Source: Argentina anserina (taxonomy: Eukaryota; Streptophyta; Magnoliopsida; Rosales; Rosaceae). From it: a DNA stretch of 64,000 bases. A model generated the notes under the pieces. It was given only the letters and a program-made list of their open reading frames with translations, ran no database searches and had not been told where the DNA came from. Location: assembly GCF_933775445.1 (NCBI RefSeq), contig NC_065876.1:27094001-27158000 (forward strand). Reading direction: 5' to 3'. Positions within the stretch are counted from its first letter, which is position 1, and the number at the start of each line of letters is the position of its first letter. Positions 47,638-60,536 of the stretch are shown here, piece after piece. The translations under genes and the position numbers were made by a program.

Positions 47638-50600
47638 GTTAGGGTTCCACCTGCATTTTCTTTCATCTAGGTATGAGCTCTATGTATAAAACCTAAATGG
47701 TAGTTCGAAATGTCTCCTAATTTATCAACCAATTTCTAAACACTCCTTCATCATTAAAAAAAAGCTTCTACTTTTAAAAAAGGTGATGCTTAAATGTACT
47801 TAGCATATATCTAAGTTGACCCAAGAACCTTTTTTTTCAACAAATTTTCCCATTACCCCTATATTAGCAAATTTAGATCAATAGAAAAAAATAGCTATTA
47901 TTATTATTATTATTATTATTTTTAACGAAACTAGCAACTCTGTTTCAAGTTTCATGTTTGCTGTTGAAGATCATGACAAATCAATATTTTTCTTTGTGAG
48001 ATCTGTGCTTCACTTCAAGATTCTGCATTAAATTGAGATACAAAAGCCCATAAAATTATAAATAGCAAAATTATTATATTAAAGATGAAATTTGACAAGG
48101 AGAAGAAGATCAGGGAAGAAAACACAATCCACCACACGACCACTATTCTCATTCTACAGTCTATCAAATCTTGGTATCTCCTCAGATTCACATTGTATCT
48201 ATGTATGTTGTTCTGGTTTCACCATAATTTTGGCATTCTAGGTAGTATTGATCAAATTATTTAAAACTCTTATAGTTGTCCTATGTTTAGCCGATATACA
48301 ATTATCTTGATTAAGAAACATGACAATTGAGAATGGAGAATAGAGGATGAGCTCTTCGATTTGAACGCATGAATGCACTAGTATTTTTTGTTCTTTCCAA
48401 ACTTGAAATGGGGTTAAAAATGTCAATAAAAATAATACTAGGTCTACTTAGAAATTTACTTGGTATATTTAGAAGCACCCTAAAAAAAATTCGTGTCTTT
48501 ATGTCTACTATATAAAGTCACATAAATACTACCAAAATGTGTTATGCCGATATTGTTCTTTGTAAGAAAAGACACTAAAAATAGTAACGACGAACAAATT
48601 TTTACATCTTTCTCCAATTGACAAATAACACGTGCGTGCATTGCACGGGTACGTGTCTACTCCATGTTGAACACACTATAAACTAGCAGCCGCCCAATGT
48701 CGACTTAATGTATCCATTTTTTCTAGCCTGTATTTAATTTTACCATTTACTCGTTTACCCATCGGTTTTCCCCCCATTCCGCGTGTTAAATCCACGCGCC
48801 CCCACCGCCACTCAGAAACAGACAATTCCCGCTCACACTTGTGACTCCAGGGAAAGCCATGATTCCCTGCAGACCCGGCACACATCTCCACCCGTCCTCC
48901 TCTTTCGCCGCGTCACCTCGCTCCCCCAGTCCCACCGACACAGCCAAAACGCGGCACACTGGGCCCCACCATACCCCAATCAAATCTCGTCATACCCTTC
49001 TTTTCTCTTTTCCCCCCTCCTAACTTGATCAGCTGCGGCGCGGTCCATGTCTATTCGCCACTAAAAGTCCGCCACGTTGATATCCAGCTCGGGAAAATGA
49101 CTACTTTACCATGGATTCCCCTACGGAAGGGGAAAGGGGTTGCCTTTGAGCTGATTCTCCGAACACAACCTGGCATTACAATTTTCAATTTATTTTTTTT
49201 ATTTTTCTGAATCTTATTTATTTTGCTAGATTTTTTAACACAGATATATTTACTGCTATGATTCTGCTGTCTCAGTTAGCTAAATCCATCTTTAAGAAGT
49301 CTCTGTCTCTTTGCTGTACACCTGAGGCCTGTCACTTTGAAATGATAACCATGCTCTAATTACATTTGAAAATCTGTCTTGGATTTCAACCCTGAAAACT
49401 ATATACTAATACCAAGATTAATTCTTTGATTCTTTCTCAACATTCTTAATAAAAACCATGCATGTTATTTACAGACAATTAAAAAAAATTTATGCGTGTT
49501 GTGTTATAGATTTACAAGTCTCTTTATTATGAATCTGATATAATGTATATCGTTATGAATTAAACTAAATTATCTCATAATAGTTTTCTGATGTGATGTA
49601 TTCTTAAAAGACAACCAATTTATACTTTACTATTTGTAAAAACAAATTGGACGGATGAAAACGTCTTACAAAACCGAATAACCATTTTGTATTGTATGAA
49701 TGAAGAAAACATATAACCTTTCCCCCTGATGTCAAAGTCAATTGTGGTATAGGGAGATTCAAGCTATGTAATATTAAATGAGTGGAGCTAGTAAGAAACT
49801 AAGAAGCAATGCAAGTGCAGAGTTGGGCATACATTATAACATTGTTTTAGGGGTTATACAAAATGGAATAGAGAGCCAAATATCCGGCAAATTAGGGGCA
49901 AGTCAAAATTGTAGATCCATACAACATTGTTATAAAACAAGGTGTCACATGCCCCCCTCCAGAGATCTACCTTTGCAAATACAAATAAAATAGCACATAG
50001 TCAGCAAGTAAATTCCTCATGTACGAAGGAAAATTCCCAAGATTATGGAGTTTTATTCTTCAGAACATGGAGTGGGTATCTGTCCCAATATCCCATCGTT
50101 TTCGAAAGTAACAAGGAGTCATTTACATTGGTAAAATGGTATTCTTCACTTAAGAAAATGTATTTTGGTTTTTTTTGTTCGCTATTAATATTATCATATA
50201 TTACTTTGAGCTACAAAGTATACATTTTTATTTTGTACAAGATTTCATAATGTTGGCGTTTTCTTTTATGTAGGGTAAATTTCGGTAAATTTCGCTACGT
50301 CAGGTCGAAATTTTTTGGCTGTAATTGACCGTTGAATCAATCATATTAGTTTTGAAGTTAGGAAAACAACTCCCACACTGATGGCCAGATAATGCAAAAA
50401 TTATTTGCCGATAATCCACTTTAGTAATGAACTTGAACTTAGATTTAAGAAAGAAAAAAAAAGGAGGTGATGAATTTGAACTGGGTTTTTAGAGGCTAAT
50501 TATTGCCGAAATTGAACTAAAAACCACCAATGCAGATTGGTGATGGGGACTAGTGTGGTGGTTGGTGTTTCAGTGAGAAAGTGACACCACTATGCTAATG

Positions 50601-51399
50601 TGTGATTATAATTTTGAGCTAACCATTTGGATAAATATTGATGTACAGCACCATGACTTGAAATCATATAAAATCAAAAAATTAGAGCATCAAATTGAAA
50701 TCAGTTGATATACTATTATTGTATCTCAACATGTCCAATACGAAATTCTACGCACCTAAGACTAGGTAACACCTATTTTCCGATTATATAGACAATACAG
50801 TAGGAAGAAATGACCAAATTCTGTGATCTAGGATTCTAGATAGTAAAATGAAAACACTAAAAAACTAAAATAAAAGATAATATATTAAGCTTTCACCTTC
50901 AGTTTTCAAATGAGTAGCAACTTGTTGTTTGTACTTGATGCTTCTATATTGTTCATTAGTTTTCGAATTAGTTCTAGCCCAAAATAGATTCTCTACTAGG
51001 AAAGAAGAAAGTAAAACAAAACAAAACTCGTGACAATAAACGTTAAAGTAATTTAGAGTCAATATATTTTTTTTTTTACCAAAATGATGATTCTTCCAGT
51101 AAAAAGCCAGAAGACGAATACATGAGAGAGACCAATAGTCCAATACCAGTAAGCCTTCTCTTTCGTTGAAAGACCACCTCTTCCTTCTTCCTTCTTCCTT
51201 CTTCGTGGCTTTCTTCTCTCCCCTGCAAATTGTCTCTTAAAATAAGCGTGTTGGGGGGAATTACAGCAGCGGTGGCCTTTCTGCATGGTAAGACCTTGCG
51301 TGCTCATTAGTACAGTATAGTTGGAGCCTTGCATTTATTATATGCAAGAATTCATAAAAACTAGTATATTTATCCTCCCTCTCTCTCTCTCTCTCATGA
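47638..51399. other. Intergenic region upstream of the methyltransferase gene
   Basis: No gene recognised. It contains an (ATT)n run at 47897-47922 and a GC-rich block at about 48770-49030. That block has a GGGCCCCAC motif (about 48960), which fits TCP-factor sites. Overlapping frames in the block run in several phases and are not supported as coding. The rest is AT-rich. Confidence 0.4.
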
Positions 51400-52487
51400 C
51401 ATAGTATTCACTGTTCAGCTTTCACGAGCTCTGTCTGTCGTGATTGGATCGGTACAAAATCTCCCCTTCTCTCTCTTTCTCTCTCTCTGAGCATAGTTAG
51501 CAAAGTGGGGAGAGGAAGTGAGATGTAAGTAAGCCAAGACCGAACCCCAGTTCAAGGATTGATGATTCATTCATACAAGAGTTTCTAGTTTCTAGCTCTT
51601 CTCTTTTTGTGTCTTTGGAGTTGGGTTTCTGGTTTTCCCCCAATTAAAGAGGTACTGTTTTTTTCTTCAACTACTTCTGAGTTGGACTACATTTGGCTTT
51701 CATGTTGAGTGAGTTTTGATACTGTTTTGGAATTTTTGGGGTGGTTGTGGGTTTGATCTTAAATGGGTTTTGGTCATTTTCTTTATCTGGGTTTGTTTTG
51801 TGATTCTGTGTATAAATTTTTTGGTAAAGAAATGAGCTTGACTTTTTTTGGTAAGAGCTCATTTGGGAAACTCAGTGAAAGTGATCCAAATCTTTAGCTT
51901 TGTGGAAATGTAATCCTTTGCTATTCCCTTTAGTATTGTGTAAATCACTTTGTTCTGCTTTTTTGGTTTTCTGGGATTATTCTTTACAATTGATTCTGAG
52001 GAAAGTATAAACCTTTTATTTTTCATGGAGTTGAATCATAAATTGGGTCTCTTGGTGTTGGGTTAATGGATCTAGTAATGGAATTATGGTACTTTAGGGA
52101 TAACATTCTGTTCTTTCCTTTATTGAAGCTTGTTGGGTGGAAACTTAATTCTGGATTTTGATGAAATTTCGAATCTTTATGTTTCAACTGTTTCAATGAA
52201 GTTCTGGAGAAATTAAAGAAAAACTTTTTTGGATGGAGACGTGGTCTGGGACTTATTGGTGCAATTTCTTGGGATTTTGAAGGGAAGTACTTATCTGGGG
52301 TTCTTTATATGCAAAGTCTTGTTAAAATACTTAGTTTTTTCTGGGATTTCTGTTTGTCATATTTTAGGTTGTTTCATCTTGTTCTTCTCTTGTTTGAGCT
52401 TTACTGGTTTTCTTTTAATTGTATATTCTCTTTCTCATATATAACAAATTCTTGTTGCTTGGTCATCAGTAATCTTGAAGTGGAAAA
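51400..52487 (+). promoter_or_regulatory. 5' UTR with a probable leader intron, methyltransferase gene
   Basis: After CT-rich core-promoter sequence (51378-51490), a leader exon probably ends AAAGAG at 51651. It is followed by GTACTG, and a T-rich intron runs to GGTCATCAG at 52469, 18 bases before the ATG. Leader introns of this kind are common in plant housekeeping genes. The borders are inferred from sequence only. Confidence 0.6.
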
Positions 52488-55400
52488 ATGGCCAGGCCTT
52501 TGCATCGAGGGGCACGGATCTCGGGTGGGAGCAATGATTTTGATTCTCAAATGAAAGATAAAACAGATAAAGATGATTCGGATAAAAGAGCTTCGTATGA
52601 TCATAACAATTTGGCATTTAAAATTCCGGTTGGACTACTTTTGGAGGAAATTTCTCCCTCAAAACAGGGAGTTAGTGAAAATGGCTTTGCATCAGAGCCC
52701 TTATTAGCTGTCACTCCTAGAAGTAGGCACAAGTTAGCTCTGCTGTTGTTGAAACTAAGTTTAGTATTGATTGTTATTTTTGCTCTTACTGGATCCTTTT
52801 GGTGGACAATCTCCATTTCCACCACTTCAAGAGGTCACATATACCATGGCTATCGACGACTCCAGCAACAACTTGTTTCTGACTTATGGCACATTGGTGA
52901 GCTTTCTCTTGGTTCTTCACGATTGAGAGATATAGATTTTTGTCCTCAGGATTTTGAAAATCATGTCCCCTGCTTTAATGTTTCGGAGAATCTTGCCTTG
53001 GGTTTGTCTGATGGCAATGAGTATGACCGGAACTGTGGGCAAGCAATGAGGCAAAATTGTTTAGTTCTACCACCTGTGAATTACAAGATTCCTCTAAGGT
53101 GGCCTACTGGTAAAGATGTCATCTGGTCTACAAATGTAAAATTAACAGCTCAGGAAGTACTTTCCTCCGGAAGCATGACAAAGAGGTAATCATGGATTTT
53201 TCTTCTTTTCCAATTGCGTTGTTTTGAACTGTCTTCATCTTTGCTTTAATTTCAATATTCATTGCGCTTTCATAGGATGATGATGTTGGAAGAGGAACAA
53301 ATTTCATTCCGTTCAGCCTCGTTGATGTTTGATGGAGTTGAAGATTACTCGCATCAAATTGCAGAAATGATAGGGCTCAGAAATGAATCTAACTTCATCC
53401 AAGCTGGGGTAAGTGTATTCTAATTTTTGTTCACTTCTTGATCATTGACAGAAGATCTTGTATGCTTTTATTATATCCATGATAGAATACACGTGTTATC
53501 TTCGCTTTTAGATATAAGGGTGCACTATGTGTAGTTTGTATTTCTGTCCATGATAGCCTGGTATTCTTGTCACACTGAACTTAAATTCTTACTATGTCTG
53601 AATTTATGAATATAAATTTTACATCGATTCACAGGTGAGAACCATCTTGGATATAGGATGTGGCTATGGTAGTTTCGGAGCACATCTCTTTTCTAAACAG
53701 CTCCTAACTATGTGCATTGCAAACTATGAGCCTTCAGGAAGTCAAGTGCAGTTAACTCTTGAAAGGGGTCTCCCTGCTATGATTGGTTCTTTCACTTCAA
53801 AACAGTTACCATACCCATCTCTCTCTTTTGATATGTTGCATTGTGCAAGATGTGGCATTGATTGGGAGCAACGAGGTATTAGTCTGTATCTTTTCATTAC
53901 AGAGTGCTACTTTGATAGGCCCTCTATATTTTCAGGTTTCTATATCTCCATGCTTAGTTGGTATATCCGTAAACTCAGTCATTTTAGGTGGGATACACTA
54001 CTCAAATGTAGAATCAACACTAGAAATAATCCATAGCCGCAAGACATAAGCACTTTAAAATCAGCACAAGTAATGATCCATAGCCACAAAAACATAAGCA
54101 CTTGCTTCTTTGTGTTGAAATACTATTCTGTTAGCATGTGTTGCAATTCACTAGGTCCCTCTTCAGTGGATAATATTTATACAACTTAATTAGTAATACT
54201 TTGTGGATAATTGGTTGGATTAGGTATTGACGTTGGACCGATGCGAACTATTTGTAAAACCACTATTGTAATAATAAACATTAAAAGAATTCTAATTTAC
54301 ATAAAAATGTTGTTGGGATGCACAACCTTCATTTGCACAGAATTTAGCATTTCTGGACTGTGTTTGAGCTCCTTTTGTGAATTTCTGGCTCTGGATGGCT
54401 ATTAAACTTGGAATTCTGTGTGAAACTGTTAAATGTCACAGATGGGATTTTCTTGATTGAAGCTGATAGACTTTTGAAGCCTGGTGGATACTTTGTCTGG
54501 ACATCACCTATTACCAATGCTCAGACATTTCTTCGCAATAAAGTGAATAAGAAAAGGTGGGATATAGTGCATGATTTTGCAGAAAATCTCTGCTGGGAAA
54601 TGGTATCGCAGCAAGATGAAACAGTTGTATGGAAAAAGACAAGTAAAAAGAATTGTTACAGTTCACGGTAATGAAACCAACATTTATTGTTTCTATTTTT
54701 CTTTTCATTTCCTTTTTGTTTTATGTTGGTTCCAAGAGAGCCCAAGGGTGAAAAAAATCGCTATAGTTACATTGCATATGCAAATGAATAAATGTCGCAA
54801 CTAATTTATAGTACAAACTGCTTGGTTCTTTAGGAAACCTGTTTCAGGGCCCCCTCTATGCAGTAAAGGCCATGATATTGAATCACCATATTACCGACCA
54901 CTCCAAGCCTGCATTGGAGGAACACAGAACCGCCGATGGATTCCCATTGAACAAAGAGCAACATGGCCTTCTAGGGCTAACCTGAACAAGAGTGAACTTG
55001 CTATATATGGTAATCTCTATGTTCTTCATACAGCTTTTACAGTGTCAACTGTGAAAAGATAAAAGAACTTGATGAACTTGCTGATACAGCTTGGGCCTCG
55101 ATCTGTGGTGCTTTGATCCTGTTCATTTTGGTTTTGGTCGTATTCTTAACGTTAGTGGTATAATGTTTGTTCAGGATTGCACCAAGAAGAACTTACTGAG
55201 GACGGTGAAACCTGGAAAATGGCAGTCCGTAATTATTGGTCTCTTCTATCACCATTAATATTCTCAGATCATCCAAAGAGGCCTGGTGATGAGGATCCTT
55301 CACCTCCATATAACATGCTTAGAAATGTACTAGACATGAATGCACGATTTGGTGGATTAAATTCTGCACTATTGGAAGCTGGAAAGTCTGTCTGGGTCAT

Positions 55401-57332
55401 GAATGTTGTCCCAACAAACGGTCCCAATTATATACCCTTGATCCTGGACAGGGGCTTTGTTGGTGTTTTGCATGATTGGTATGCTACCTTTCTCTCAATC
55501 TGTTTCTTTTCGGCACATCGTCTTACAACTAGCATTTCTGCACCAGTGTCTTTTTTGACTGACTAAGAATCTAAAAATTACACCTCCCCAAGATTAATTT
55601 TTCAACTTTTAAGAGTTTACCGTGTTATAACCCGAGTTTTGTACCTCCTCCTGTGGCTTGATTATATTTTTTACAAGCCAGAAATTACGTATCTAGTTCT
55701 TTTTATTTGCGGGTTTTAGAGTGAAGTGGGCAGAGACTAATTGAATAACTACGGAGTCGTATGGATATATTGGATAGATCTTACAGGCAAATGGTAATAG
55801 ACACCTAACTAGGTCTTATTCAGCAGATTGCTTGGTGTTCTCTAGCTTCAATGTTTGTCAGTTGGTATATCCTCAAGCTTGTCCTCTAAATGTTGGACTG
55901 ACATAACAGTTCTAATGATTGGATTGTTCATGGGAGAATATCATACCTCACTTTATTGGTGGTTATCATCTAACTTTGAAGTTACAAAACTTATGCTAAA
56001 ATATTAATTGGGTAGATCTTTCCCCTATAGGCTTAGCAGCTGATAGGGGAAAAGTCTGACAGCATCCAAAGTATTCTAAGCCCTTAATATCAATGTTAAA
56101 TTATGTTACAATTATGTTAAAATATTCTTCGGATACTATCCGAGTTTTTGTTTCTGATATGATCATATTTATGAGTGTGAAGTTCTATACATTGAATTTT
56201 CTTTAGGTAGTTATTGGATTATTAAGTTGATAAACTCCAGATTATTTTTCTTTTATGCCTGGATTCAAATCACTGTCTCTTGTTTTGTAAATGCTTCATC
56301 TGCTATTTGTGTCTGTTATATGTAATAGTTTCTTGTATTGATGGAACGACTTTTAACTTTTAGGTGTGAGCCCTTTCCAACATATCCAAGAACCTACGAT
56401 ATGGTGCATGCACATGGACTTCTTTCTATTGAAACTGATCAACAACGCAGGTGTACCATTCTTGATTTATTCACTGAGATTGATCGATTGCTTCGTCCAG
56501 AGGTACGTTTAAATTGTTGTCTTCACATTTCATGTCTAATTTTTTTTTTGTACTGTCTATTCAAATTCAACTTGAAATGATTTTAAGGGGAACCAGAATT
56601 AATCTTACATGCAATAATTATGTTTGGATCTTCAAAACAAAAAATGCTTTGAGTTATTGATTGCAGAGTACAATAGTCTCCATATTAAAACATCATTAAT
56701 TCACTTGCGGATCTTTTTAAAAAGATTCATCTGCTAATATCACATTTCATGTCTGCCTGAAGTACAATGCATTACTTAGTGTCTTTATTGCAAGTTGTTG
56801 CCAGGATCATGGGTTCTTTTGTACATTTGTGACAACTCTCCACTACTGCATGCTTACATATATACATAAACTTCATAACTTTTTCGGGTCTGGTGGTGCA
56901 AACAAATGGAGAGCTGTTAAATGAATTATAGGGATAATTATTATCTAGGGAGCAACTAACAGATGCTCTAACGTTTCATCATTGGTTGCGGTATTAAGTT
57001 TGCCTTGGTATCGGTTTGAATAGCTTGATTGTTCAGAACACACCCACACAAGATTTCAGGACTCTTCCTTTCGTGCCATTAAAACCTCACTGTTCTATTT
57101 TTGTGAAGCTTCTGTGCATGTTGCTTTTGGTTTGCTCCGATATGCTGCTGATGGACTGGTTGTTTGACAGGGTTGGGTGATCATCCATGACAAAGCTTCT
57201 CTCATTGAATCAGCAAGAGCTTTGACAACAGGGCTGAAGTGGGATGCACGTGTCGTAGACCTGGAAAGTAACAGTGATGAGAAACTACTGATATGCCAAA
57301 AGCCATTCTTTAAGAAACAAGCAATCCAATAG
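52488..57332 (+). CDS. QUA2/QUL-type putative pectin methyltransferase (PMT family)
   Basis: Eight exons join in frame to 692 aa: 52488-53185, 53276-53408, 53635-53875, 54442-54667, 54834-55009, 55175-55478, 56364-56502 and 57171-57332, all GT/AG. A basic cytosolic leader (MARPLHRGARISGG, SQMKDK) precedes one membrane span at about residues 84-108, so this is a type II Golgi protein. The lumenal part has the SAM-binding motif ILDIGCGYGSFGAH (about 281-294), the family motif FDMLHCARCGIDW, and a second half with VLDMNARFGG and the CEPFPTYPRTYDMVHA block, all typical of the plant DUF248/Methyltransf_29 family. The N-terminus and body match the QUASIMODO2/QUL1/QUL2 group, which acts in homogalacturonan synthesis and cell adhesion. 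No stop or shift is seen; exon lengths and phases all fit. The exact subclade (QUL1/PMT4 seems closest) is inferred. A decayed partial copy lies at 61276. Confidence 0.93.
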
Positions 57333-58160
57333 TGAGGAGTTTCCAAAGGAAGCCTGGGATGCTGGTATATCACTTCATTCATATTCATTTACTTATATTA
57401 ATCAAATCATCATAAAGCTCCACCATTGAAGTGGGGGAATCAAAAGTTTTGGACAGAAGAAGAAACCAAAGAAACAGGCAAGAACGTCAGTATCCAGTTG
57501 GGTAAAATCAACACTACTCCTGTGGAGCCGTAAGGCTGTCATAGGTACATAGAGCATGTAATTATTATGGGATTGAGGTCCGGAGCAAGTGAGGGAAATG
57601 TAGGATTAGATTTAATCTTCCATGTAATTTCTCATTGTAACTATACAACCACATAATTAAGATTGGAAGATGATTACAGAATAAACAAGTGCAGTCAGTT
57701 TGCTACAGTCTATAAACATTATTGGGGGTGCATACATTTAAGTCGTGCAGCATAAAAAAGTGCTGATTATATTACATGCACAGATGCACTGTTGCATTCT
57801 TTTCAACTGTGAAGCTAGACATATGGATCGGTTCATCCTTGTAGATCTTTACAAGTGTATTTTAAGTCTCCATAGTCCCTACTCCCACTCTTTCAGAGTT
57901 GAAACTTGCAAGCTTCAAAGCTATCTTGTTGTCCCAGGTCGGAAGATGTGGCTAAAGATTTTAGTTTTCTTTGCAGGCATTATGTTTTTCCTTGCATGTC
58001 TTTCCTTCCTTTTTGGAAGGGGGCTTGATATGGCTGGTCATCCGATTCTTACAGTTACAGACTTACAGTTTAGCCTGATCTGGCTGTCAATCATTTTCCA
58101 AGCTCTCGTTCAATACTACAATTTTTTGTTGAGATATAAATCTCATATTGTGTGTTTATA
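57333..58160 (+). other. 3' flank with a membrane-segment frame of unknown origin
   Basis: After the 3' UTR, the frame at 57745-58158 includes KMWLKILVFFAGIMFFLACLSFLFGRG, a basic residue cluster followed by a strongly hydrophobic span, as in a signal anchor. The stretch from about 57905 to 58045 recurs at 63790-64000. I do not recognise the protein; it could be the first exon of another gene or a relic shared by the duplication. Confidence 0.35.
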
Positions 58161-58846
58161 AGGATTTGGGTTAGTCTATCTATTACTAATTAGTTTTGAA
58201 TGAAAAAGTGAACTGAAGTTTATATTCAAAATTAATTAAATGGTTCGACTCAAATCCTTTTAAACCTATCACCAAAGCTCCATTTCCCTATGTGAGACTT
58301 ATATCTTAACACATCCCGCGCACGTGTGATGAATTTCAAAACTATATAGGTAAACAACTATTTTGGGTGATGAGAGTGTGTGGCTCACGGGGAGAGATAT
58401 GAGAGAAGAAAACATGAATGGGAAATCTGTTTTTATACCATGATAAAGTGATGTGCACCAAGGTTCAAAATGTGATGTGCACCGAGGTCCAAAATTAGTG
58501 GTAACTTTCTTGGAAATTCCGATAGTTGTTGTATACATGAACTTCACTTAGAATAAACACACGACATGAAAGCTCGTACTTGATTTGTACCATAAAACTT
58601 CGATATCCACTATGTATGAAGCCATGAGGTTGGGAAGAAGAGGCTCTAAAACCATTAAGGACAATTAGGCAACAATTCTCAACATATGGTTAGTTGCAAG
58701 CCTAGTAATGTGCATTTACAATATAATTTCCTAAGATCAAACTATTACTTATGCAATAGACTACATCATTTTTTTAAAAGTAAAAATTGATTTCATTAAG
58801 TCAACTGCCAACATAAATAAGAGTAACCAAGAAGCTTGCATAGAAA
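58161..58846. other. Intergenic stretch
   Basis: No gene recognised. A short direct repeat, TGATGTGCACCRAGGTYCAAAAT, occurs twice at about 58450-58495. The surrounding wording (ACATCCCGCGCACGTGTG) looks like old transposon or LTR sequence. Confidence 0.35.
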
Positions 58847-59106
58847 CCACTGGCAATTGGTGTAGTGGAATCAGTGAGGCCCCTATCTCGGTTATCTTCT
58901 GGCCTGGCAAACAGGTCGGGAGTTCGAACGTTGGAGGGGAAACAATGATGCTACTATATCCGCGAAGGTGGTCAGGGCTGCGATGCTCTTTTAGCCAGAC
59001 GGGGCCCCAGTAAAGGAGTAGTTCCATGGCTAAAGGCATGTAGGGCCTTTGTTGCCGATCCAAATGTGTCAAAAACTGACTTCGGAGGGTGTCAAAAAAA
59101 AAAACT
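58847..59106 (+). mobile_element. tRNA-derived SINE with target-site duplication
   Basis: Starting at CACTGGCAATTGG, the element has an A-box-like TGGTGTAGTGGAATC, a B box GGGAGTTCGAACG (about 58918), a body of about 170 bases and an A-rich 3' end at 59094-59104. The flanks TGCATAGAAAC (58837-58847) and GGCATAGAAGC (59107-59117) agree at 9 of 11. It lies about 195 bases upstream of the PORR gene start, in the same orientation. Confidence 0.78.
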
Positions 59107-59300
59107 GGCATAGAAGCAAATCAGTAAAACTTCATCTTCTAAGACTATTTTACATCCTCCATGTGACATATGGTCGTAAACACGCAATTGTGGCACAAGC
59201 CAAACATAAACTATATGCTACCGTTGGAACTTTTACCAGTGTAGCCGAGTTTAGAACCCCCCCACTTCCTCAGTGTAGCTGAATTTCCTAGTGTCGAAAA

Positions 59301-60536
59301 ATGGCTCTGTGGCGCCTTCTTCTTCAGACTCTCAAAACCCCAACTCCATCCCCATCCAAAACCCTAAACCCTAATCACCACCACCCTCTCCTCTTCTTCT
59401 TCACCTCCCCATTCTCCACCTCCTTCCTCATCACCAAGACCCCCAAGAAACTCAAGAAGCGCCGCACCAACCAAAGCAGCCCGCGAACCACCCCGGTCCA
59501 GACCCAACCCAACCTCCTCCCCCACCTCGAGCGCATCGTCGCTCGCGACGCCCACTTCCGCTTCCTCACCAAAACCAAGTCCCACCTCTCCACCCAGCCC
59601 CACCGCGTCCTCCGCCTCGACGACGCCGGCAAGCTCCACCGCGAGCTCGGCTTCCCCCGCGGCCGCAAAGTCTCCAGGTCCCTCCAGCGCCACCCCTTGC
59701 TCTTCGAAACCTACCGCCACGACGACAACCGCCTCTGGATCGGGTTCACTGAACTCATGGAAAACCTGATGGAGGAGGAGAGGGCGGTGATGGAGACCAT
59801 GGAGGCTTGCAGGGTCAATACTGTAAGGAAGCTGCTGATGATGTCGGCGAAGAAGCGGATTCCGCTGAGCAAGATTCATCATTGCCGGATGTTGTTCGGA
59901 ATTTCGGAGAATTTCAGGGACCGGGTGGCAAATTATCCCGAGTATTTTCGGGTTGTGGTGGAAGAGGGCGGGAGGAGAGTGTTGGAATTGGTGAAATGGG
60001 ACCCGTTGTTGGCGGTTAGTAGTTTGGAGAGGGAGTTTGTTGTGAATGAGGATAAGGTGAAGCGGGCGTTTAGGTTTCCTATGAAGCATGGGAAAGAGTT
60101 GGGTTTGGATGAGGAGGATTCGAGGAAGCTGAACATGTTGAATTCGCTTCCTTTGGTCTCGCCTTACTCGGATGGGTCCAGGTTGGACCTGTGGACATTG
60201 GAGGCAGAGAAGTATAGGGTGGGAGTGTTGCATGAGTTTCTGAGCTTGACATTGGAGAAGAGGGCTTCTATACACCACATTGTGGAGTTCAAGGAGGAGT
60301 TCAGTTTGACTAAGCATACTTACCAAATGCTGTTTAAGCAGCCGAGGACGTTTTATCTTGCCGGGACTGAGATGAACTGGGTTGTTTTCTTGAAGGATGC
60401 GTATGACGAGAATGGGGTTTTGATTGAAAAGGATCCCCAAGTGGTCTTCAATGAGAAGCTTTATAAGTATGCTGAAATGCAAGAAATGGAACCGGATCAT
60501 GCTTCATCGCAGGATCTGATAAGAGCGAAGACATAG
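59301..60536 (+). CDS. PORR-domain organelle RNA splicing factor
   Basis: A single exon of 411 aa. The first 60 residues are rich in Ser, Thr, Pro and basic residues with few acidic ones (MALWRLLLQTLKTPTPSP), as in a mitochondrial or plastid targeting peptide. From about residue 75 to 395 runs the plant organelle RNA recognition (PORR) domain, with typical wording LERIVARDAHFRFLTKT, LGFPRGRKVSRSLQRHPLLFE and a C-terminal segment KHTYQMLFKQPRTFYLAGTEMN. Family members (WTF1, WTF9, RPD1) bind group II introns and are needed for their splicing. The coding region is GC-rich in its first 400 bases relative to the surroundings. The gene is intact. Which organelle and which introns are not visible. 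The large antisense frame opposite it is a by-product. Confidence 0.93.
   Translation: MALWRLLLQTLKTPTPSPSKTLNPNHHHPLLFFFTSPFSTSFLITKTPKKLKKRRTNQSSPRTTPVQTQPNLLPHLERIVARDAHFRFLTKTKSHLSTQPHRVLRLDDAGKLHRELGFPRGRKVSRSLQRHPLLFETYRHDDNRLWIGFTELMENLMEEERAVMETMEACRVNTVRKLLMMSAKKRIPLSKIHHCRMLFGISENFRDRVANYPEYFRVVVEEGGRRVLELVKWDPLLAVSSLEREFVVNEDKVKRAFRFPMKHGKELGLDEEDSRKLNMLNSLPLVSPYSDGSRLDLWTLEAEKYRVGVLHEFLSLTLEKRASIHHIVEFKEEFSLTKHTYQMLFKQPRTFYLAGTEMNWVVFLKDAYDENGVLIEKDPQVVFNEKLYKYAEMQEMEPDHASSQDLIRAKT

Noticed and set aside
48600..48660. Second Helitron end (CGTGCATTGCACGG hairpin)
   Set aside because: The hairpin is followed by CTAC rather than CTRR at the right distance, so the rule is not met.
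59364..60500. 378-aa open frame opposite the PORR gene
   Set aside because: It is the antisense shadow of a GC-rich coding exon; its composition is repetitive and it has no family signature.
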